Below are positions 1-5,993 of a DNA stretch of 6,635 nt, in pieces. The DNA is taken from assembly GCA_002429425.1 (NCBI GenBank), contig DIZR01000039.1, positions 1-6,635 of the forward strand, written 5' to 3'. A model generated the notes under the pieces. The model searched no databases and was not told the DNA's origin. It saw nothing but the letters and a program-made list of their open reading frames with translations. The first letter of the stretch is position 1. Every line of letters begins with the position of its first letter. The translations under genes and the position numbers were made by a program. This stretch comes from Patescibacteria group bacterium UBA6023 (GTDB lineage: Bacteria; Patescibacteriota; Minisyncoccia; Phycocordibacterales; UBA6899).

Positions 1-90
1 TAGTATATACATACTGCATACTATCAGAAAATTTATACCAAATATCTTCTATCGACTTTTGAGAAATGATGTGAAATTTTATAAAAACAT

Positions 91-522
91 TTAATCGGTG
101 GGTCCTGGTGCTGTTCCGGGTTTAAAGACGAGATACTGATAGGCAGCAAAGCTTCCAATTGCAATGATGGCGGTGGTTAATACCTGTGCGTAGAGATAAT
201 GGAGGTGCACATACTCCACGAGACCATACATGTACAGTATATTGAGCAAAAGATTCACTATCGCAATAACAAAGGACAGTCCGATTTGTTTTTTGAGTAC
301 TTCAAGATTCTGATCATTGAATGTCCAAAATTTCTGAAGCGTGAAACTCACAACAAATGTTACGATAAATGATATCCCCGAAGCAGTGATATACCAAAAA
401 TGTAATACGCTCACAAAAAGATAGAGCGTACCGATATTTGTGGCGGCAGCGATACCACCCGAGACCAGGTACTTAAGTAATTTAGCATTCTTACTATTCA
501 CGCCTATTGCGAGTAAATTCAT
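91..522 (-). CDS. GtrA-family small polytopic membrane protein
   Basis: This 143-residue protein has four hydrophobic segments at roughly residues 17-38, 41-60, 80-100 and 109-132, the usual GtrA-family (PF04138) topology and length. After segment 2 comes the family's aromatic signature, here SFTLQKFWTF (59-68), and the last segment ends with YLVFK. Known GtrA proteins help flip polyprenyl-phosphate-linked sugars across the cytoplasmic membrane, or act as partners of glycosyltransferases in surface-polysaccharide synthesis. The substrate here cannot be read from sequence. The ATG overlaps the elp3 TGA in an ATGA (519-522), so translation is probably coupled to elp3. No Shine-Dalgarno sequence precedes it; a GTG at codon 8 is a less likely start. 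The tail GTAPGPTD is short and polar. The family call is firm; the link to the glycan genes further right is inference. Confidence 0.88.
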   Translation of the reverse strand: MNLLAIGVNSKNAKLLKYLVSGGIAAATNIGTLYLFVSVLHFWYITASGISFIVTFVVSFTLQKFWTFNDQNLEVLKKQIGLSFVIAIVNLLLNILYMYGLVEYVHLHYLYAQVLTTAIIAIGSFAAYQYLVFKPGTAPGPTD

Positions 523-2228
523 AATAGATATTTTACCATATAAGTTCCCTCGAGTTGGTAACCCAGCTTGCGGTAGTACTCGCGTACACCGATTCCGGAG
601 ATGACAGCAAGTTTTGTATATCCCTTTTCTATTGCGATACGCTCTGCTTCTGCGAGGAGTCTGCGCCCGAAGCCAACATGCTGACCCTGCTTCCCATCAC
701 CTCCGATTCGCGTATGCCTGCCATAGGTGTGTAGCTCACGGATAAGTGCGGCACCATGAAGAAACGGAATGATCGCATCATTTCCATGATTGTCGGGAAG
801 GCGTAGGCGTGCGAACGACACGAGCCTGTTTTTTTCACCCTTATTGTCAAGGTTCAACCTTGACAATTTATTGCTCTCGAAACTGAGGAACATTTCGTCT
901 CCTGATGTTGTGCGATAAGTGATATTGGAAAGAGTAAAATCATCGGGATTCACTTCACCCTCGCGCACCTCTCGACAGCGTATACATTTGCATTGCCAGC
1001 CATTCTTTTTCATATCATCATCAACCGCCTGACGGAGGTTCGATATCTTGCTCCCCGCTTTGATATATGTTGCGGGAATATCTCGGATCACCCGAAGTAT
1101 GCGCACGTATGGTGGTACAAATTTTTTCGCTCCACGTAATACGGTCATAAGTTCATCATCGGTATATGGAACAAATCCTCCTTGCTTCCATGTCTCATAC
1201 AATTCACTATTATCAAGCACCATGCAGGGATAAATTTTCAGCATGTCGGGGTGAAAATCCTCTCCCGAAAATAATTCGCCAAACATACTGATGTCACGCT
1301 CCACTGTTGAACCAGGAAGATTTGGCATCATGTGATAAACCATCTTAAATCCTGCATTACGGAGCATCTCGGTCGCTACCTTCACGCGATCAATCTGCAT
1401 ATCACGCTTCGTGAGAAGCAACACGTCATCATCAAGATGCTGCACGCCAATCTCCACCTTTGTAACCCCGAGCATGCGTAATCGTACAATCTCCGTCTCA
1501 GTAATATAATCAGGACGTGTTTCGATCGAGAGTCCAATAATACGACAGAGTGCACGTTCATTTTCATCTTGTAGTTGAAGTAAGTATACAAGCTTGTCGG
1601 TATATTCAATATTACGTGAATCCTTCCCCGTGCCGTAGTCATTGCATGCACGATATGCGCCAATTAAGAATTCTTCTTGGTACGCGGGGTGATAAAAACT
1701 CCACGTCCCACCGATCACGATCATCTCGACCTTATCGATGGGATGACCATTTTGTTCCAGTGCACGTAATCGACTCGTGATTTGCATGTATGGGTCAAAA
1801 TCATTCGCGAGTGCGCGCGCAGCGGCGGGTTCTTTTGATAAATAGCTCTTCGGCATTCCTATTTCCGTGGGACAATAGGTACAGCGTCCCGGACATGCAA
1901 ATGGTTTCGTGAGAAGTGACACGACCGCAACACCGGAGTTCGACTTGGTCTTGATTTTCCGGAGTGCCATTTCCGCCTCAAGATTTACCTCCTCAATTCC
2001 CTCTTTGACCATTGCACGATAGAGTGCAAGAACTTCGGATTTGGTCGGCATTTGCACACTGCCGTCAAGTTCGTTCTTTTCACTCCGTTCTTCACCACTT
2101 TTCGTATACCCACCACGTGCACGCAATTCACGTAGGCGCGCCGAAAGAAGCACGTCTTTAACGATGCGTTTCTTGAGCTTTTCGACGTCTTGATCGGTAC
2201 GAATGTTTGAAAATAGCATAGATTCCAT
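519..2228 (-). CDS. elp3: Elp3: tRNA uridine-34 carboxymethylation radical SAM / GNAT enzyme
   Basis: At 569 residues this is a full-length Elp3. Family members use a radical-SAM centre and acetyl-CoA to build cm5U at the tRNA wobble uridine. The N-terminal part (about 1-100) holds the conserved MPTKSEVLALYR stretch. The [4Fe-4S] cysteines are C112, C116 and C119 in CPGRCTYCP, followed by the Elp3-typical MPKSYLS and EPAAARA segments, VIGGTWS (171-177) and SIETRPD (234-240). A zinc-type cluster C413/C415/C418 lies in QCKCIRCREV. The C-terminal GNAT domain has the acetyl-CoA loop QHVGFG (516-521) and the signature GVREYYRKLGY, including the paired tyrosines Y551-Y552. One oddity is an extra loop at about 453-463 encoded by a perfect 12-bp inverted repeat. 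The start at 2228 keeps 18 bp to the divergent methyltransferase gene; ATG at 2219 (codon 4) is an alternative. No clear Shine-Dalgarno sequence precedes either. Bacteria mostly use MnmE/MnmG for U34; stand-alone Elp3 is known in some bacteria and archaea. Confidence 0.96.
   Translation of the reverse strand: MESMLFSNIRTDQDVEKLKKRIVKDVLLSARLRELRARGGYTKSGEERSEKNELDGSVQMPTKSEVLALYRAMVKEGIEEVNLEAEMALRKIKTKSNSGVAVVSLLTKPFACPGRCTYCPTEIGMPKSYLSKEPAAARALANDFDPYMQITSRLRALEQNGHPIDKVEMIVIGGTWSFYHPAYQEEFLIGAYRACNDYGTGKDSRNIEYTDKLVYLLQLQDENERALCRIIGLSIETRPDYITETEIVRLRMLGVTKVEIGVQHLDDDVLLLTKRDMQIDRVKVATEMLRNAGFKMVYHMMPNLPGSTVERDISMFGELFSGEDFHPDMLKIYPCMVLDNSELYETWKQGGFVPYTDDELMTVLRGAKKFVPPYVRILRVIRDIPATYIKAGSKISNLRQAVDDDMKKNGWQCKCIRCREVREGEVNPDDFTLSNITYRTTSGDEMFLSFESNKLSRLNLDNKGEKNRLVSFARLRLPDNHGNDAIIPFLHGAALIRELHTYGRHTRIGGDGKQGQHVGFGRRLLAEAERIAIEKGYTKLAVISGIGVREYYRKLGYQLEGTYMVKYLL
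843..867. repeat. Perfect 12-bp inverted repeat inside elp3
   Basis: The arms ATTGTCAAGGTT (843-854) and AACCTTGACAAT (856-867) are exact reverse complements separated by one base. They lie in frame in elp3 and encode residues about 454-462, in the linker between the zinc-type cysteines and the GNAT domain. By comparison with Elp3 sequences I remember, the distance between the FLS(F/Y)E and LRLR motifs is about 11 residues longer here, so the repeat falls in what looks like a lineage-specific insertion. I found no second copy of this palindrome in the window. Confidence 0.85.
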
Positions 2229-2234
2229 TACACT
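2207..2234 (+). promoter_or_regulatory. Possible sigma-70-like promoter for the methyltransferase gene
   Basis: TTGAAA (2207-2212) resembles a -35 box and TACACT (2229-2234) matches four of six bases of a -10 box, with a 16-bp spacer. Transcription would start near 2241, about six bases before the ATG at 2247, giving a nearly leaderless mRNA. The element lies inside the 5' end of elp3, as it must when only 18 bp separate the two start codons. The match is modest and AT-rich sequence yields such pairs by chance. I could not find an equally good candidate for elp3 on the opposite strand. Confidence 0.25.
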
Positions 2235-2246
2235 AACAGAATAGAC

Positions 2247-2942
2247 ATGAAGCGTGAAGATGCCACAAAAATAGCAAATGAAACACAGGACTCCTACAAC
2301 CTCATGGCGCGCGAGTTTTCTGATTCACGTGCGCGATTTTGGGATGAACTCTCGTTTCTTGCACAACACATCGAACGCGATGATCACGTGCTCGATATTG
2401 GATGTGGAAACGGGCGCTTCATGCCACTGGTGAAGGAGCGACATGCACAATATACGGGCATCGACTATTCGCAAGGATTGATCAATGAAGCGAAGCGAAT
2501 TTTTCCTGAAGGAAGTTTTCATGTCGCCGATGCCACCACGCTTCCCTTTACTGATGATAGTTTTGATATCGCTTACTCATTTGCAGTCATTCATCATATC
2601 CCGAGTGCGAAGGAACGGAGAAAATTTGCAACAGAAGCATTGCGTGTACTCCACCCTGGTGGAAAACTTGTACTCACTACATGGAACTTATGGTCACAAA
2701 AATATTTTTTTAAACTTTTACAAAGTGCGGTGGCATCACTTTTACAAAAAAATACTCTTGATGTCGGTGATGTAATGCTTACCTTTGGTAAAAATAAACG
2801 CCCACGTTATGTGCATGCATTTACGGTTCGCGAGCTACGTGCACTATTTCATGAAGCAGGATGGAGTATCACTGATGTCGATATTATCTCTCGAAAAAGC
2901 GGAGAAGCAAACATCATACTTATTGCACAAAAACCTTTTTAA
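2247..2942 (+). CDS. Class I SAM methyltransferase resembling Trm9/ALKBH8 (candidate tRNA wobble-uridine methyltransferase)
   Basis: This 231-residue protein has a Rossmann-fold SAM site: motif I VLDIGCGNG (48-56), acidic GID (71-73), VADATTLPF (93-101) and the post-motif HPGGK (136-140). Beyond the generic fold it carries features I associate with Trm9 and the ALKBH8 methyltransferase domain: YNLMAREFSDSR then W (18-32), SQGLINEA (75-82), AVIHH then SAKERR (113-125), W146, and near the C-terminus RYVHAFTVREL (187-197), comparable to the eukaryotic RYYHxFxxGEL. Trm9 methylates cm5U34 to mcm5U34, using the Elongator product as substrate. Here the gene lies 18 bp from elp3 and is divergent to it, which fits that role. 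The function is inferred; the safe call is a class I methyltransferase. Alternatives are a CmoM-like tRNA enzyme or a small-molecule methyltransferase. Trm9 needs the activator Trm112, and none is encoded in the window. The ATG at 2247 has no Shine-Dalgarno sequence. The gene converges on the palindrome at 2944-2985. Confidence 0.85.
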   Translation: MKREDATKIANETQDSYNLMAREFSDSRARFWDELSFLAQHIERDDHVLDIGCGNGRFMPLVKERHAQYTGIDYSQGLINEAKRIFPEGSFHVADATTLPFTDDSFDIAYSFAVIHHIPSAKERRKFATEALRVLHPGGKLVLTTWNLWSQKYFFKLLQSAVASLLQKNTLDVGDVMLTFGKNKRPRYVHAFTVRELRALFHEAGWSITDVDIISRKSGEANIILIAQKPF

Positions 2943-2943
2943 A

Positions 2944-2985
2944 AATTTACGTAACATGTCGCGGTCGCGACATGTTACGTAAATT
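2944..2985. terminator. 42-bp palindrome between convergent genes, probable bidirectional terminator
   Basis: The arms at 2944-2963 and 2966-2985 are perfect 20-base reverse complements separated only by GT, which folds as a 19-bp stem with a GGTC tetraloop. The palindrome begins one base after the methyltransferase stop codon and ends six bases before the stop codon of the minus-strand dehydrogenase, the classic place for a shared terminator. For minus-strand transcripts the stem runs into a five-U tract (complement of 2941-2945, two of these bases being in the stem). For plus-strand transcripts the following bases AATAAATC give a poor U tract. The stem contains nested palindromes (TACGTA, ACATGT, TCGCG), so a protein-binding role or an mRNA 3'-end stabilising role is also possible. 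Confidence 0.75.
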
Positions 2986-2991
2986 AATAAA

Positions 2992-3822
2992 TCAACCGTA
3001 GACACCATCCAGAAGATCGAGATCTTTTCCTGAATCACGGAGCATTTTATTGTTCTTTGCTTCGAATGCATAGAGAAGCGCAATCGCCTCATGATCATCA
3101 CTCAAGCGAGATTCAAAAAGTTGACGAAATGCAGCAAAGTCCTTAATGAAACAATGTCCACCCGCACCGCGACCACCCTGATGTTCCGGTTGCAAGTGGG
3201 TGACCCCAATACGCGGATCGGCGGACATTCCGTTTTTAATAACATCCCAGTTGAGTCCTCGTGACTTCGCAAGATCATAAAGCATATTGATGTACACAAC
3301 TTTTACATAAAACCAACAGTTTCCTCCATATTTGATGACTTCCGCCTCATCTGAGTCACAGACAAGCTCATAGGAGGCATTGGGGAGCACTGCAAGTACC
3401 TTTTGTGCCGCAGCTCGATAATCTGCAGACTGCACAGGAATACCAATAATATTTCGAGATGGATGCGCCGCGTCCTCTTGTGCAGATTTTTCGGTGAGAA
3501 ATTCGGGAGAATGCAACACAATAATATCTGGATGTGCGTGGTGTAATTCCTTTGTCCGTCCAGGCACAACTGTTGACTTGATCACCGCAATGGAACCTTT
3601 TCTCACCAATGAAAGAACATCGTTAATGATGTGATCATCAAATCCATCGGGGGTTGTCGGGGTTGGAACCGCGATGAACACAATATCGCAGCGTGCGATC
3701 TGTACTTTATTTTTTATGTATGGCTCTTCTTTTGCGTAACGCACGATATCGTAACCTCGCGCAAGAAAATCATCGGCATATGCCTTCCCCACAAATCCCT
3801 GCCCAATGAATCCTATCTTCAT
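2992..3822 (-). CDS. Short UDP-glucose/GDP-mannose dehydrogenase-like protein without the C-terminal domain
   Basis: At 276 residues this resembles the first two domains of nucleotide-sugar dehydrogenases such as UDP-glucose 6-dehydrogenase. It has an NAD-binding loop GQGFVG (7-12), VPTPT (52-56), KSTVVPG (82-88), SPEFL (105-109), the central helix with K164 and N168 in KYGGN, and the catalytic-cysteine loop GAGGHCFIKD (C224, K227, D228). E107 and E111 match the catalytic-site glutamates of characterised enzymes, so the chemistry looks intact. The family is usually near 400-450 residues. Here the protein stops after the central helical region and the C-terminal UDP-sugar-binding domain is absent. 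What follows is a palindrome and a convergent gene, with no remnant of a lost domain. It is probably a cytosolic NAD-dependent oxidoreductase acting on a nucleotide sugar for the glycan genes upstream; the substrate is unknown. The gene lies 19 bp behind yvcK. The ATG lacks a clear Shine-Dalgarno sequence. Confidence 0.85.
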   Translation of the reverse strand: MKIGFIGQGFVGKAYADDFLARGYDIVRYAKEEPYIKNKVQIARCDIVFIAVPTPTTPDGFDDHIINDVLSLVRKGSIAVIKSTVVPGRTKELHHAHPDIIVLHSPEFLTEKSAQEDAAHPSRNIIGIPVQSADYRAAAQKVLAVLPNASYELVCDSDEAEVIKYGGNCWFYVKVVYINMLYDLAKSRGLNWDVIKNGMSADPRIGVTHLQPEHQGGRGAGGHCFIKDFAAFRQLFESRLSDDHEAIALLYAFEAKNNKMLRDSGKDLDLLDGVYG

Positions 3823-3841
3823 ACGTATTATTACTGCATCT

Positions 3842-4858
3842 TCACCCTAAAAGTTGCATAATAACCTTTGCAAGTTTATCGGAATCATGACGAATGAGTG
3901 TGCGACGCAAAAAATCTTTCTTTATCGTTTTTGCAATAGTATCCGCAAGTAAATTTGCTCCAATGAGCGCGAAGTTTCCCTTCGCACACTCGGGACCACA
4001 GACGACTGGCTCTCCTTCGTCGGCATATTTCCGTATCAATCCGGTACCTGGTTTTTTGGTATTATAAATCACTGCATCAAAAACATCTTTTTTTCCTATC
4101 GTTGACTCAAGTACGCGGACATAATCGGAAACAAAGAAATCATCAGTGTGCCCATGCTTGTTCATCAAGTTTGCGATGTATATTTTCTTCGCTTTTGAGC
4201 GCACAAATGCGGCACCAACGCCCTGCACAAGGAAATTAGGAATAAGTGACGCATACAGATTGCCGGGACCAACAATAATAAGATCAGCTTCCTTTATCGC
4301 CACAATCGCCTTCGGGTTTGCTTTTGCTTTTGGAGTAAGATAAATCTTCTTGATTCCAAATCGTGAAACAAGTTGATAATCGGAAAGTGCGGATTCTCCA
4401 TGAAGAACTTTTCCATTCATGAGTTCCGCAACAAGATCGACCTTCGTCAGCGTTACCGGCACCACACGTCCGCGAATATTCAACACCTCTCCTGCGACAT
4501 CAAGTGCGCGATCGAGCGATCCGGTTACCTGCTCAAGTGTGGAAATAAAAATATTCCCAAAACTATGTCCAGCAAGTTCACCTTTTTCAAAACGATAATT
4601 AAAAAGTTTGCGCATGACGAGATCAGCACGAGAAAGCGCGACCAAGCATTGGCGCAAATCGCCCGGTGGAAGTACGCCAAATTCATCCCGCAATCGCCCA
4701 GTGGAACCACCATCATCCGCCATCGTAACGACCGCAGTGAGATCGACAGGATAATGCTTTAGCCCCGAAAGAACAGTAAACGAGCCCGTTCCGCCTCCGA
4801 GAATAACGATTTTTTTATTTTTTTGCTTTTTTGGTTGTAGTTTTTTTGGGATGGACAT
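3842..4858 (-). CDS. yvcK: YvcK/CofD-family protein (gluconeogenesis factor-like)
   Basis: This protein of about 338 residues has the YvcK/CofD-like signatures in order: KKIVILGGGTGSFTVLSGLK near the N-terminus, ADDGGSTGRLRDEFG followed by LPPGDLRQCLVALS, GHSFGNIFISTLEQVTG, and GPGNLYASLIPNFLVQGV in the second half. In Bacillus subtilis the homologue YvcK (GlmR) binds UDP-GlcNAc and adjusts carbon flow to cell-wall precursors during gluconeogenic growth; it is not the F420 enzyme CofD itself. The same frame stays open to 5077, but that extension of about 70 residues reads antisense-like, basic, cysteine-rich sequence inside the upstream glycosyltransferase gene, so I reject it. I chose ATG 4858; ATG 4870, preceded by a weak GGA, is equally possible and adds four residues. 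Either start overlaps the upstream gene by 44-56 bp, which suggests translational coupling. It sits between glycosyltransferase and sugar dehydrogenase genes, consistent with a role in UDP-sugar supply. Confidence 0.92.
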   Translation of the reverse strand: MSIPKKLQPKKQKNKKIVILGGGTGSFTVLSGLKHYPVDLTAVVTMADDGGSTGRLRDEFGVLPPGDLRQCLVALSRADLVMRKLFNYRFEKGELAGHSFGNIFISTLEQVTGSLDRALDVAGEVLNIRGRVVPVTLTKVDLVAELMNGKVLHGESALSDYQLVSRFGIKKIYLTPKAKANPKAIVAIKEADLIIVGPGNLYASLIPNFLVQGVGAAFVRSKAKKIYIANLMNKHGHTDDFFVSDYVRVLESTIGKKDVFDAVIYNTKKPGTGLIRKYADEGEPVVCGPECAKGNFALIGANLLADTIAKTIKKDFLRRTLIRHDSDKLAKVIMQLLG

Positions 4859-5993
4859 ATAAATATGCATTATTCCAACTCGATTGATATGCAAGGAGTG
4901 TTTCAGCTTTTGATTGACACGTCCGCACCTCCTCACGTGCGGCAACCGTAAGCGATGCTCGCAATGTATCATCCGTAAGTAAAAGCACCATAGCATCGAC
5001 AAGCGCTTGCTCATCAAGAACTGGAACAATGATGCCCGTCTGATTATTGTGCACCAACTCCCCCGCGAGACCAACATCGGTTACCACCACAGGGAGTCCC
5101 GACGCCATCGCCTCCACCACAGAAAGTCCCCATCCTTCATAGAAGGACGGTTGCACATAGAGATCACTTGTTTTGTAGTATGAGGCAACATCACGTGCCC
5201 ACGGAAGAATAATGACCGCGTCTCCAAGTTCAAGTGACCGCGCGAGTGAGATCAGTCGCTCTCGCTCTGGTCCGCTTCCAACGATAATCAGCAGTGCATC
5301 GGTATGAATTCTCCGCACTCGCGCAAACGCACGGATGAGTCCATTGAAATTTTTTTCAGGTTGCAATCGCCCGATCGAAAGCACTATTTTTGAAAACATT
5401 CGATATGAAGCATGGAGATCAAATGCAGGTACTGCAGTCCCCCAATATGTAACGTCGGTATATATTGGGATACGCGTCACACACACTCGTGGCACACCGG
5501 CATGGAGAACGCTCTTTTCTACTCGGGCTGAGACAACGCGCACCCCTGCGGCACGACGAAGCAAAAACATCATTAATACAAAACGCATGCGATTCATCAA
5601 CCGTTCTTCTTTCCACGCAATGCTCCATGGATCAGTGTGGATTTGGAGATGAAGTGGGACACGTAAAGAACGACCAATGAGGAATCCGAGCGCTCCAGTT
5701 TCAAATGGGTCTTGTGTCGTGATAAGCCATTTTTCTGGATGTTCATCATGCACAATGATCGATCGCCCCAATTTATATGCATCAGGTAAGTATGACCACT
5801 TGCTCGTTGAACAAGTCGGATAGATGGTCAGATGTTTTGAAATGTGAAGCTCCTTAAACTTTTCTCCCGTAGGAGTGAACACCACTACGTGTAATTCTCC
5901 TACTAATTTCGATTGTTCGGCAAGACGAGAACGCACCGCTGAATTCTGGTCAAATATTGTCCTATCCGTTGAAATCATGAGTAGCTTAATCAT
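4815..5993 (-). CDS. GT4-family glycosyltransferase (GT-B fold)
   Basis: This 392-residue protein is a complete GT-B enzyme. The N-terminal acceptor domain starts MIKLLMISTD and contains HTDPWS (119-124). The C-terminal nucleotide-sugar domain has SIGRLQPEKN (206-215), VGSGPER (238-244) and the retaining GT4 motif EGWGLSVVEAMASGLPVV, with E286 and E294 seven residues apart. Such enzymes transfer a sugar from an NDP donor to a lipid- or glycan-bound acceptor at the cytoplasmic face of the membrane; the donor and acceptor cannot be read here. No transmembrane segment or signal peptide is evident; the stretch around 138-145 is hydrophobic and may touch the membrane. The ATG overlaps the stop of the preceding glycosyltransferase gene in ATGA (5990-5993). 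The C-terminus is a lysine-rich tail, HPKKTTTKKAKK, encoded by A-runs that also encode the YvcK N-terminus. Confidence 0.93.
   Translation of the reverse strand: MIKLLMISTDRTIFDQNSAVRSRLAEQSKLVGELHVVVFTPTGEKFKELHISKHLTIYPTCSTSKWSYLPDAYKLGRSIIVHDEHPEKWLITTQDPFETGALGFLIGRSLRVPLHLQIHTDPWSIAWKEERLMNRMRFVLMMFLLRRAAGVRVVSARVEKSVLHAGVPRVCVTRIPIYTDVTYWGTAVPAFDLHASYRMFSKIVLSIGRLQPEKNFNGLIRAFARVRRIHTDALLIIVGSGPERERLISLARSLELGDAVIILPWARDVASYYKTSDLYVQPSFYEGWGLSVVEAMASGLPVVVTDVGLAGELVHNNQTGIIVPVLDEQALVDAMVLLLTDDTLRASLTVAAREEVRTCQSKAETLLAYQSSWNNAYLYVHPKKTTTKKAKK

Noticed and set aside
1..90. Possible gene or terminator at the left edge
   Set aside because: The stretch is AT-rich with only a 6-bp inverted repeat (1-6 with 18-23) and an 11-base loop. 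There is no convincing stem plus U tract after the GtrA stop and no open frame of note.
1382..1663. 93-codon open frame on the minus strand in another frame of elp3
   Set aside because: It overlaps the strongly conserved radical-SAM region; the low-complexity, cysteine/leucine-rich translation looks like an alternative-frame shadow.
2485..2775. 96-codon open frame on the plus strand inside the methyltransferase gene
   Set aside because: It covers the conserved SAM-binding and HH/ERR region in a different frame and its translation matches nothing recognisable.
4373..4762. 129-codon open frame on the plus strand
   Set aside because: It is antisense to well-conserved YvcK coding sequence, has no recognisable domain and no initiation signal.
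4815..4850. Programmed -1 frameshift site joining the glycosyltransferase to YvcK
   Set aside because: YvcK lies in the +1 frame relative to the glycosyltransferase, and no X-XXY-YYZ heptamer in the glycosyltransferase frame would lead into it by a -1 slip.
4859..5077. N-terminal extension of the YvcK frame giving a 411-residue protein
   Set aside because: The extra residues lie wholly inside the upstream glycosyltransferase gene, are basic and cysteine-rich, and resemble no part of YvcK, whose conserved sequence starts at KKIVILGGGTG.
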